DNA from: Kitasatospora griseola
GTDB taxonomy: Bacteria; Actinomycetota; Actinomycetes; Streptomycetales; Streptomycetaceae
Length of the DNA: 37,917 nucleotides
Assembly: GCF_014648555.1 (NCBI RefSeq)
Contig: NZ_BMRI01000037.1
Location: 1 to 37,917 of the forward strand
Reading direction: 5' to 3'
Part shown: positions 25,754-32,569 of the stretch, piece by piece
Layout of the letters: every line of letters begins with the position of its first letter
Numbering within the stretch: the first letter of the stretch is position 1
The notes under the pieces: generated by a model
The model's input: the letters and a program-made list of their open reading frames with translations, nothing else
Told to the model about the DNA's origin: nothing
The model's database searches: none
Translations under genes and position numbers: made by a program

Positions 25754-26356
25754 GTGAATGACCGTTTGGTATGGATCGACTGTGAGATGACCGGCCTCGA
25801 CCTCGATCGGGACGCCCTGATCGAGGTCGCCGCCCTGGTGACCGACTCCGAGCTGAACGTGCTCGGCGAAGGCGTGGATGTGATCATCCGCCCGCCCGCC
25901 GAGGCGCTGGAGAACATGCCCGAGGTGGTGCGGGAGATGCACACCGCCTCGGGTCTGCTCGACGAGCTCGCGGACGGCCTGACCATGGCCGAGGCACAGG
26001 AGCAGGTGCTGGCGTACATCCGCAAGCACGTGCCGGAGGCCGGCAAGACGCCGCTGTGCGGCAACTCGGTGGCCACCGACCGCGGCTTCCTGTCCCGGGA
26101 CATGCCGGAGCTGGAGGGCCACCTGCACTACCGGATCGTGGACGTCTCCTCGATCAAGGAGCTCGCCCGCCGCTGGTACCCGCGCGCCTACTACAACAGC
26201 CCGCAGAAGGGCGGCAGCCACCGCGCGCTGGCGGACATCCGCGAATCGATCGCCGAACTCCGGTACTACCGCGAGACGGTGTTCGTCCCGCAGCCCGGTC
26301 CGGACACCGACACCGCCCGGGAGATCGCCGCCCGCCACCAGGTGCCCACCACCTGA
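25754..26356 (+). CDS. orn: Oligoribonuclease
   Basis: The protein is 200 residues from GTG at 25754 (GTG at 25745 adds three residues). It has the DEDDh 3'-5' exonuclease motifs: W-I-D-C-E-M-T-G at the N-terminus (Asp and Glu), C-G-N-S-V-A-T-D-R-G-F in the middle (Asp), and S-H-R-A-L-A-D-I at the end (His and Asp). It degrades two- to five-base RNA fragments, including the pGpG made from c-di-GMP, and loss affects growth and development in Streptomyces. GAGGGG precedes the chosen start, five bases after the adpA stop, so the genes may be co-transcribed. The adpA-orn order is conserved in the family. Confidence 0.95.
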   Translation: MNDRLVWIDCEMTGLDLDRDALIEVAALVTDSELNVLGEGVDVIIRPPAEALENMPEVVREMHTASGLLDELADGLTMAEAQEQVLAYIRKHVPEAGKTPLCGNSVATDRGFLSRDMPELEGHLHYRIVDVSSIKELARRWYPRAYYNSPQKGGSHRALADIRESIAELRYYRETVFVPQPGPDTDTAREIAARHQVPTT

Positions 26357-26470
26357 TCAGGGCTCGGGTCCGGACCGCCGGGAAAACCCTGGCACGAGCA
26401 CCCCTCGGCATCCTGTAGAGTTCTTCCTGTCGGAGCGGGAACGCGGAAGCGGGAAAGCGCCGGACAGATG

Positions 26471-26546
26471 GTGGGCGTAGCTCAGTTGGTAGAGCACCTG
26501 GTTGTGGTCCAGGTGGCCGCGGGTTCGAGTCCCGTCGCTCACCCCA
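26471..26546 (+). tRNA. tRNA-His (GTG anticodon)
   Basis: A full cloverleaf folds: seven-bp acceptor stem (GTGGGCG with CGCTCAC, one G-U pair), D-arm GCTC/GAGC, anticodon arm CCTGG/CCAGG with loop TTGTGGT, a five-base variable loop and T-arm GCGGG/CCCGT. The anticodon GTG reads His codons. The base before the acceptor stem is G, matching the extra G(-1) of tRNA-His, opposite discriminator C73 (26543). CCA is encoded (26544-26546). A TAGAGT hexamer at 26416-26421 is a plausible -10 box. Confidence 0.97.
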
Positions 26547-26554
26547 TCGAAGAA

Positions 26555-26590
26555 GGGCCCTGGCCAAGGGAATTGGCCAGGGCTCTTTTT
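26555..26590 (+). terminator. Intrinsic terminator of tRNA-His
   Basis: An 11-bp stem (26555-26565 with 26575-26585, one G-U pair) with a nine-base loop is followed directly by TTTTT. It is the only T-tailed terminator I found in the window and begins nine bases after the CCA end. Confidence 0.9.
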
Positions 26591-26667
26591 GCGTCTCCGC
26601 ACGCACCTGCCGCCGCGTCCGCCCCAAACCGGAGCCCCGATTCGAACCGGCTCGCACGCGGAACGCG

Positions 26668-26751
26668 GAGCCACACACGCGGAGCCACGCACGCAGAGCC
26701 GCGTGCGCCGAGCCATGAACACCGAGCCGTGAGCACCGAGCCCGAAGCGTC
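26668..26751. repeat. Tandem array of a 14-bp repeat, six units
   Basis: GAGCC recurs at exactly 14-bp steps: 26668, 26682, 26696, 26710, 26724 and 26738. The rest of each unit is related but degenerate; for example units 1 and 2 share 12 of 14 bases, as do units 4 and 5. The array lies between the tRNA-His terminator and the thioesterase-like gene. The period is not a multiple of three, so it does not encode a simple peptide repeat. Confidence 0.85.
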
Positions 26752-26837
26752 CACCCGCACACCTGACGGGAGATCAGCGCGAACGACGACCCGTTCCGCC
26801 ATGGACGTCGAAGCTACCTGTCAGTAACATCGGCCCC

Positions 26838-27284
26838 ATGACCACTACTGCGATCGGCCAGCTGCTCACCGACACCGTCCCGATGGTGAAGACCCTGCAG
26901 CTGGAGTACCTGGAGACCACTCCGGAGCGGGCCGTGCTGCGGCTGCCCGACCTGCCGGAGTACCGCAACCACGTGGGCGGACCGCACGCGGGGGCGATGT
27001 TCACGCTGGCCGAGTCGGCGAGCGGTGCGATCGTGCTGGCCGCGTTCGGCGACCAGCTGGGCCGCGCGGTGCCGCTGCCCACGGTCGGCGAGATCTCGTT
27101 CAAGAAGCTCGCCCGCGGCGTGGTGACGGCCACGGCCACGCTGGGTCGCCCGGTCGCCGAGGTGCTCGCCGAGCTGGACGAGGGCAAGCGCCCCGAGTTC
27201 CCGATCACCGTGGAGATCACCCGCGAGGACGGCGCCGTCACCGGCGTGCTGGAGATCGTCTGGACGCTCCGCCCCAACTCCTGA
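26838..27284 (+). CDS. Hotdog-fold thioesterase-like protein (DUF4442/PaaI-like)
   Basis: The 148-residue single-domain protein has a conserved Y-R-N-H-V-G-G-P-H-A-G-A-M-F-T-L-A-E segment (about residues 42-59), the central helix region of the hotdog fold where acyl-CoA thioesterases place their active-site residues. V-G-E-I-S-F-K-K-L-A-R-G follows as a beta strand. It probably hydrolyses or binds an acyl thioester; the substrate is unknown. No Shine-Dalgarno sequence precedes the ATG. TAACAT ends seven bases before it, compatible with a leaderless message. It is convergent with cebR. Confidence 0.82.
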   Translation: MTTTAIGQLLTDTVPMVKTLQLEYLETTPERAVLRLPDLPEYRNHVGGPHAGAMFTLAESASGAIVLAAFGDQLGRAVPLPTVGEISFKKLARGVVTATATLGRPVAEVLAELDEGKRPEFPITVEITREDGAVTGVLEIVWTLRPNS

Positions 27285-27297
27285 CCCACGCCGGAAT

Positions 27298-27335
27298 CTC
27301 GGGCCCGGAACCAGCACACCGAGCACGGGCCCGAG
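27298..27335. terminator. Ten-bp stem-loop after the thioesterase-like gene
   Basis: CTCGGGCCCG (27298-27307) and CGGGCCCGAG (27326-27335) are exact inverses separated by 18 bases, starting 14 bases after the stop codon. There is no T-run. It lies between convergent genes and may serve both. Confidence 0.5.
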
Positions 27336-27358
27336 CCCAGCACCCCGCGCACCGCACC

Positions 27359-27459
27359 GCACCGGATCCGCCCGCGCGACAGCCCAGCACCCCGCACCGG
27401 ACCCGCCCACGCGACAGCCGCACCCCTCATCCCGCACCGGCCCCGCCCGCGCGCAACGA
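27359..27459. repeat. Three imperfect direct repeats between convergent genes
   Basis: Units starting with GCACCGG and continuing with CCGCCC and CGCG lie at 27359, 27394 and 27434 (26 bp each, spacing 35 and 40 bp). The first two match at 24 of 26 positions; the third diverges after its first 19 or so bases. The region is strongly C-rich on the plus strand. Confidence 0.65.
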
Positions 27460-27478
27460 CGCAGCACCTCGGCAGCCC

Positions 27479-28543
27479 TCAGGCCGAATCCCGGACGATC
27501 AGCTCCGTCGCCAGCACCACCTGCCGCCGCGCCCGGCCGCGTTCGGCGATCTCGTCCAGCAGCAGCCGCACCATCGTGCGCCCCATCTCCTCGATCGGCT
27601 GGCGCACGCTGGTCATCGGCGGATCGGTGTGCCGGGCCACGATCGAGTCGTCGAAGCCGATCACCGCGACGTCGTCGGGGATCCGTCGGCCGGCGGCCCG
27701 CAGCACCTGCATGGCGCCGGCCGCCATCACGTCGGACGCGCAGAAGACGCCGTCCAGGTCGGGCCGCCGCTCCAGGAGCTCGCGCATCGCGTTCCGGCCG
27801 CCCTCCTCGGTGAAGTCCGCCAGGCCGACCAGTTCCTCGTCGTAGGGGTGCCCGGCCTCCTCCAGGGCCCGGCGGTAGCCGCCGAGGCGGGCCTGGGCGA
27901 CCTCCATGTCCAGCGGGCCGGTGAGGGTGGCGACCTGGCGGCAGCCGCGACGCAGCAGGTGCCGGACAGCCATCCGGGCGCCGCCGGCGTTGTCGGCGTG
28001 GACGTAGCTGAGCGGTTCGAGGTCGCCGCGCCGGCCGGCCAGCACGGACGGGATCTCCAGGCTCTCCAGCAGGGCGGGCAGCGGGTCGTCGCGGTGCACC
28101 GACACCACCAGGACGCCGTCGACCCGCTGGGCGGTCAGGTAGGCCGAGAGGCGTTCGCGCTCGCGCTGGTTGCGGACCAGGATCAGCAGCAACTGCAGGT
28201 CGGTCTCGGCGAGTTCGGCCGAGACGCCGCTGATGATGTCGGAGAAGTACGGCTCCGAGAACAGCCGGGTCTCGGCCTCGGGGACGACCAGCGCGATGGA
28301 GTCGGTGCGCGAGGTGACCAGCGTGCGGGCGGCCCGGTTGGGAACGTAGCCGAGTTCGGCGATGGCGTTCTGGACGGCCTCGCGGGCCTTGGCGCTGACC
28401 CGGGGCGAGCCGTTGACGACCCGGGAGACGGTGCCGCGGCCGACGCCGGCCAGCGCGGCCACCTCCTCCAGGGTGGGGCGCGCGGCGGCTCTGCCCCCGG
28501 CACCCGGGTGGGGCGCCTCGGGGCGCTGTGCAGTCGGGCTCAT
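27479..28543 (-). CDS. cebR: LacI-family repressor of cellobiose utilisation, CebR
   Basis: The 354-residue protein has an N-terminal LacI helix-turn-helix (about residues 23-70, T-L-E-E-V-A-A-L-A-G-V-G-R-G-T-V-S-R-V-V-N) and hinge, followed by a periplasmic-binding-protein-like sensor domain with the usual G-V-F-C-A-S-D and G-F-D-D-S motifs. The start at 28543 has AGAGGTG about six bases upstream; the longer open frame does not. CebR proteins bind TGGGAGCGCTCCCA and release it when cellobiose binds. Exact or near-exact copies stand before cebE and bglC, so the assignment is strong. It is divergent from cebE. Confidence 0.93.
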   Translation of the reverse strand: MSPTAQRPEAPHPGAGGRAAARPTLEEVAALAGVGRGTVSRVVNGSPRVSAKAREAVQNAIAELGYVPNRAARTLVTSRTDSIALVVPEAETRLFSEPYFSDIISGVSAELAETDLQLLLILVRNQRERERLSAYLTAQRVDGVLVVSVHRDDPLPALLESLEIPSVLAGRRGDLEPLSYVHADNAGGARMAVRHLLRRGCRQVATLTGPLDMEVAQARLGGYRRALEEAGHPYDEELVGLADFTEEGGRNAMRELLERRPDLDGVFCASDVMAAGAMQVLRAAGRRIPDDVAVIGFDDSIVARHTDPPMTSVRQPIEEMGRTMVRLLLDEIAERGRARRQVVLATELIVRDSA

Positions 28544-28712
28544 CGCTGCACCTCTCGATCTCTGTGACGGATGGGACGGGGCGGACGAAACGAACGGGGC
28601 GGGACGGGACGGTCGGCACCGGTTCCGGCCGGGCCTCCCACCCCAGTGCGGAAGGTTCATTGTGGCCGGTCCCGAGCCGCCCACAAGCATCCGGGGCGGA
28701 CCGCACCCCAAG

Positions 28713-28778
28713 CCCCGGGCAACCCACGCCCGCCCCCTGGGCAACCCGCGTCCACCCCCCGGGCAGCCCGAATCCCGG
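28713..28778. repeat. Three tandem 22-bp imperfect repeats
   Basis: Units start at 28713, 28735 and 28757, each beginning CCC-C/T-GGGCA followed by ACCC or GCCC. Units 1 and 2 differ at four of 22 positions; unit 3 diverges in its second half. They lie between cebR and the cebE promoter, away from the operator. Confidence 0.75.
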
Positions 28779-28903
28779 CACCGACCCACCGTCGAGAAAC
28801 CCGCAGCCACCGCCGCAGCCCCGACGCCGACACCGTCACCACCGCGCCGCCCGACGGAGCCCCGACGCCGGAAACACTCCGGCAACGTTTGCGTCACCAC
28901 GTC

Positions 28904-28933
28904 TTGACACTCACCCCCGCGACCCAGCAACCT
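28904..28933 (+). promoter_or_regulatory. Candidate cebE promoter
   Basis: A perfect TTGACA -35 box (28904-28909) is followed after 18 bp by CAACCT (28928-28933), a weak -10 box. The expected start point lies about seven bases before the CebR operator, so a bound repressor would block early elongation or promoter clearance. Confidence 0.4.
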
Positions 28934-28947
28934 TCCGGCATGCCAAT

Positions 28948-28965
28948 TGTGGGAGCGCTCCCACA
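28948..28965. promoter_or_regulatory. CebR operator upstream of cebE
   Basis: TGTGGGAGCGCTCCCACA is a perfect 18-bp palindrome whose core is the known CebR box TGGGAGCGCTCCCA (28950-28963). It lies 96 bp before the cebE start codon. Confidence 0.92.
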
Positions 28966-29061
28966 CTGTAGCCAACATTCGGCGCACAGAGAACATCCCT
29001 GAACCTCTCCGCTCCACCCCGGAAGACCCGGATCACCACCCGGACAAAGGAGTTCGCCCCC

Positions 29062-30384
29062 ATGCGCACCACCTCCCACCCCCGCAGAGCCGTCGTCCTC
29101 GCCACCGCGGCGGTGGCCACCTCCGCCCTGCTGCTCACGGGCTGCTCGTCCGGCTCGGACAGCGGCGGCAGCGGTTCGAGCGACGCCAACGCGAAGATCA
29201 CCCTGACCGTCGGCGACTTCGGCACCTTCGGCTACAAGGAGGCCGGCCTGTACGACGAGTACATGGCCGCGCACCCGAACGTCACGATCAAGTACGACAC
29301 CGTCCAGGACGGCCAGAAGTACTGGGACGCGCTGACCACCCACCTGGCGTCCGGCAGCGGTCTGTCCGACATCCAGGCGGTCGAGGTCGGCTACATCGCG
29401 CAGGCCACCGGCACCCTCGGCGACAAGTTCGTGGACCTCGGCAAGGCCGAAGGCGTCAACCCGGGCAACTGGCTGGACTGGAAGACGAAGCAGGCCACCA
29501 CCGCGAAGGGTGCGCTGATCGGCCTGGGCACCGACATCGGCCCGATGGCGATCTGCTACCGCTCCGACCTGTTCCAGCAGGCCGGCCTGCCCACCGACCG
29601 CGCCGAGGTCGGCAAGCTGTGGGCGGGCGACTGGTCGAAGTTCGTCGAGGCGGGCAAGACCTACCAGTCGACGGCCCCGGCGGGCACGTTCTTCACCGAC
29701 TCCGCCTCCGGCCTGTTCAACGCCGCGCTGTCGGCCGAGCCGGTGCAGTACTCGGACGCCGGCGGCAAGTTGGTCTACAAGGACAGCCCGGGCGTCAAGA
29801 AGGCCTGGGACCTGGCGGTCTCCGCCTCGCAGGCCAAGATCAGCGCCGGTCTGCGCCAGTTCCAGGACCCGTGGAACGCCGCCTTCGCGAACGCCAAGTT
29901 CGCCACCGTGGTCTGCCCGTCCTGGATGACCGGCATCATCAGCAAGTACTCCGGCGACTCCGGCAAGGGCAAGTGGGACGTCGCGGCCCCGCCGGCCGCC
30001 GGCAACTGGGGCGGCGCGTTCCTGACCGTACCGAAGGCCGGCAAGCACACCAAGGAGGCCGCCGCGCTGGCTGCCTGGCTGACCGCCCCGGAGCAGCAGG
30101 CGAAGGTCTTCACCAAGGTCGGCAACCTGCCGTCCACCGTGGGCGGCCTGCAGCAGTCCGCCGTCCAGGGCGCCAAGGCGGAGTACCTGAACAACGCCCC
30201 GACCGGCCAGATCTTCGCCGCGTCCGCGCAGTCCATCAAGCCGGCGCCGATCGGTGAGCAGGACGGCAACGTGAAGACGATCATCACCGACAACGGCGTC
30301 CTCGACATCGAGGAGCACGGCACCGACCCGGCCAAGGCCTGGAGCAACGTCACCAAGCTGGTCGACGACAAGGTCGGCCACTGA
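29062..30384 (+). CDS. cebE: Cellobiose/cello-oligosaccharide ABC transporter substrate-binding lipoprotein
   Basis: The 440-residue protein starts with a basic N-terminus, a hydrophobic segment and the lipobox L-L-T-G-C (Cys28), then a Ser/Gly-rich tether. The mature part is a family 1 sugar-binding protein (for example Y-M-A-A-H-P-N-V near the start and a K-E-A-A-A-L-A-A-W-L segment later). It captures cello-oligosaccharides outside the membrane for CebF and CebG. AAAGGAG lies nine bases before the ATG. It is the first gene of the ceb operon, downstream of a perfect CebR operator. A strong hairpin after it may raise its expression relative to the permeases. Confidence 0.95.
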   Translation: MRTTSHPRRAVVLATAAVATSALLLTGCSSGSDSGGSGSSDANAKITLTVGDFGTFGYKEAGLYDEYMAAHPNVTIKYDTVQDGQKYWDALTTHLASGSGLSDIQAVEVGYIAQATGTLGDKFVDLGKAEGVNPGNWLDWKTKQATTAKGALIGLGTDIGPMAICYRSDLFQQAGLPTDRAEVGKLWAGDWSKFVEAGKTYQSTAPAGTFFTDSASGLFNAALSAEPVQYSDAGGKLVYKDSPGVKKAWDLAVSASQAKISAGLRQFQDPWNAAFANAKFATVVCPSWMTGIISKYSGDSGKGKWDVAAPPAAGNWGGAFLTVPKAGKHTKEAAALAAWLTAPEQQAKVFTKVGNLPSTVGGLQQSAVQGAKAEYLNNAPTGQIFAASAQSIKPAPIGEQDGNVKTIITDNGVLDIEEHGTDPAKAWSNVTKLVDDKVGH

Positions 30385-30558
30385 CCGGAGCCGGCACCCC
30401 CGCTGTCAGCCACTGACCGGGGCCCGACGCCCCCGCCGCCGACCGCCCCTGCGGCCGACAGCGCCCCGCCGACCGCCGATGACCAGGGCGGACGCCCCGC
30501 CGTCGGCCACCGACCGAGGCGTCGGCGGCCCGCCGTCCGCCGGTGACCGATCCCAACT

Positions 30559-30588
30559 GCCCGGCCGGGTCCGCCCACCCGGCCGGGC
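30559..30588 (+). promoter_or_regulatory. Perfect 12-bp intercistronic hairpin between cebE and cebF
   Basis: GCCCGGCCGGGT and ACCCGGCCGGGC form a perfect 12-bp stem with a six-base loop, 44 bases before the cebF start. Each arm also contains the palindrome CCCGGCCGGG. Such hairpins between binding-protein and permease genes can partly terminate transcription or protect the upstream mRNA. The 248-bp gap carries no gene. Confidence 0.65.
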
Positions 30589-30632
30589 GCCGTTCCGCCG
30601 CCCCCTCGCCACCTCCGGGAAGGAAACCCCAA

Positions 30633-31601
30633 GTGGCCACCAACGTCCGCGCCGAGGCCGCGTCCGTCGCCCCGGCGCGCCCCGCCTGGCGCTCCCGCCT
30701 GTACCGGTTCGACCTGAAGGCCTCCCCGTACGCCTTCATCGCCCCGTTCTTCCTCTGCTTCGCCGCCTTCGGCCTGTTCCCGCTGATCTGGACGGGCTGG
30801 CTGTCGCTGCACTACGTCGACCTGCTGAAGCCCGACGTGATGGAGTGGAAGGGCCTCGGCAACTACACCCGGCTGTGGTCCAACGACCAGTTCTGGACGG
30901 CGCTGCGCAACACCTTCACGATCGGGGTGATCTCCACCGTCCCGCAGCTGCTGATGGCGCTGGGGCTCGCCCACCTGCTGAACTACCGGATGCGGGCCCG
31001 CGGTTTCTTCCGGGTCGCGATCCTCGCCCCGTACGCCACCTCGATCGCCGCCGCGACCCTGGTGTTCGTCCAACTGTTCAACCCGGACTACGGGTTCATC
31101 AACTGGGCGCTGGACGCGGTCGGCATCCACCACACCAACTGGTACGCCGACACCTGGCCCTCGCAGATCGCCATCTCCGCCATCGTGACCTGGCGCTGGA
31201 CCGGCTACAACGCGCTGATCTACCTGGCCGCGATGCAGGCGGTGCCGAAGGACCTGTACGAGGCGGCAAGTCTGGACGGGGCCAACCGCTGGCAGCAGTT
31301 CACCCGGATCACCGTCCCGTCGATCCGGCCGACCATCCTGTTCACGATCATCGTCTCCAGCATCGGCGCGACCCAGCTGTTCGGCGAGCCGCTGCTGTTC
31401 GGCGGCGGGGTGGGGGTCTCCGGCGGCTCCGCCCACCAGTTCCAGACGCTCAGCCTGTACATGTACGAACTGGGTTGGCCGTCACGCCAATTGGGTCGCG
31501 CCTCGGCGGTGGCCTGGACGATGCTGCTGCTCCTGCTGCTGGTCGGCCTGGTGCAGTTCCTGATCACCCGTTACCGCAAGCGCCACGAGCTGGGAGGCTG
31601 A
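30633..31601 (+). CDS. cebF: Cellobiose ABC transporter permease CebF
   Basis: The 322-residue integral membrane protein is of the MalF-type sugar permease family. About six hydrophobic segments are visible, the first being A-F-I-A-P-F-F-L-C-F. The cytoplasmic EAA loop reads E-A-A-S-L-D-G-A-N ... I-T-V-P, where the shared ATPase docks. GTG at 30633 is chosen because GGAAGGAA lies eight bases upstream; the open frame extends 30 codons further, but that stretch forms the intercistronic hairpin. Its stop is one base before the cebG ATG, so the two permeases are translationally coupled. Confidence 0.93.
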   Translation: MATNVRAEAASVAPARPAWRSRLYRFDLKASPYAFIAPFFLCFAAFGLFPLIWTGWLSLHYVDLLKPDVMEWKGLGNYTRLWSNDQFWTALRNTFTIGVISTVPQLLMALGLAHLLNYRMRARGFFRVAILAPYATSIAAATLVFVQLFNPDYGFINWALDAVGIHHTNWYADTWPSQIAISAIVTWRWTGYNALIYLAAMQAVPKDLYEAASLDGANRWQQFTRITVPSIRPTILFTIIVSSIGATQLFGEPLLFGGGVGVSGGSAHQFQTLSLYMYELGWPSRQLGRASAVAWTMLLLLLLVGLVQFLITRYRKRHELGG

Positions 31602-31602
31602 C

Positions 31603-32517
31603 ATGGCCGCCACCCTGTCCACCCCCACCGCCGGCAGCGCCCGGCCCACCGAGCGGGAACGTCCGCGCGGCCTGTTCCGCCGCCGGGCCGGCGAGCACGA
31701 CAAGGCCGGCCCGGTCGCCTACCTGCTGCTTGCCGTCGCCGCGGTGATCTCGCTGTTCCCGCTGTACTGGACCTTCGTCGCGGCCTCGAACACCGGCGAG
31801 CGGGTGGCCCAGTCACCGCCGCCGATGGTGCCCGGAGGTCAGCTGTGGACCAACGTCTCCACCGCCTGGGAGCAGGCCGAGATGGGCACCGCGCTGCTGA
31901 ACTCCACCGTGGTGGCGGGCTGTGTGGCGCTGTCCACGGTGCTGTTCTCCACGCTGGCCGGCTTCGCCTTCGCCAAGCTGCGCTTCCGCGGCCGGAACGC
32001 GCTGCTCACCCTGGTGGTCGCCACCATGACCGTCCCGCCGCAGCTCAGCGTGATCCCGCTGTACCGGATCATCACCGAGCTGGACTGGGGCAACCACCTG
32101 CAGTCGGTGATCCTGCCCTCGCTGGTGGCCGCGTTCGGTGTCTTCTTCATGCGTCAATTCCTGTCCGAGGCACTGCCGTTCGAGCTGATCGAGGCGGCCC
32201 GGGTGGACGGCGCGCACAGCCTGCGGATCATCTGGCACGTGGTGTTCCCGGTGGCCCGGCCCGCGATGGCGGTGCTCGGCATGCTGGTGTTCGTCCAGTC
32301 CTGGAACGACTTCTTCTGGCCCTTCGTGGTCCTCACCCAGCAGAACCCGACCGTGCAGGTCGCGCTCTCGGCGATCGGCGGCGGCTCGGGCCACGACATC
32401 AACCAGGCCGTGATCATGACCGGCGCGTTGGTCGGCACCCTGCCGCTGCTACTGATCTTCGCCGTTCTGGGGAAGCACATTGTCGGCGGGATCACGTCCG
32501 GCGCCGTCAAGAGCTGA
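31603..32517 (+). CDS. cebG: Cellobiose ABC transporter permease CebG
   Basis: The 304-residue MalG-type permease has six predicted membrane segments and an EAA loop E-A-A-R-V-D-G-A-H ... V-V-F-P-V. Together with CebF it forms the channel for cello-oligosaccharides. No ATPase gene accompanies them; in Streptomyces the MsiK ATPase, encoded elsewhere, energises this class of importer. GGGAGG overlaps the end of cebF and lies about seven bases before the ATG. The next gene, bglC, starts 52 bp after the stop, with a CebR operator between. Confidence 0.94.
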   Translation: MAATLSTPTAGSARPTERERPRGLFRRRAGEHDKAGPVAYLLLAVAAVISLFPLYWTFVAASNTGERVAQSPPPMVPGGQLWTNVSTAWEQAEMGTALLNSTVVAGCVALSTVLFSTLAGFAFAKLRFRGRNALLTLVVATMTVPPQLSVIPLYRIITELDWGNHLQSVILPSLVAAFGVFFMRQFLSEALPFELIEAARVDGAHSLRIIWHVVFPVARPAMAVLGMLVFVQSWNDFFWPFVVLTQQNPTVQVALSAIGGGSGHDINQAVIMTGALVGTLPLLLIFAVLGKHIVGGITSGAVKS

Positions 32518-32554
32518 CCCTCCGGAAGACCCCGCCCTGTCCACTCCTCAGCCA

Positions 32555-32568
32555 TGGGAGCGCTCCCG
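32555..32568. promoter_or_regulatory. CebR operator abutting the bglC start codon
   Basis: TGGGAGCGCTCCCG matches the CebR box at 13 of 14 positions (last A changed to G). The end of the site is one base before the first bglC ATG (32570). A repressor here could block an internal promoter or act as a roadblock on the operon transcript. Confidence 0.85.
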
Positions 32569-32569
32569 T

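Larger units (their letters stand above)
28544..29061. other. Divergent cebR-cebE intergenic region
   Basis: No gene is present in these 518 bp. They contain a three-unit 22-bp repeat, a candidate cebE promoter and the CebR operator, each listed separately. The 28544-28700 part upstream of cebR has no operator copy, so cebR autoregulation is not evident. Confidence 0.6.

Noticed and set aside
26668..26751. Possible CRISPR array
   Set aside because: A 14-bp period with a five-base core is far too short for repeat-spacer units, and no cas gene is nearby.
30543..30632. 30-codon upstream extension of cebF
   Set aside because: It coincides with the intercistronic hairpin, and GTG at 30633 has a good ribosome binding site.
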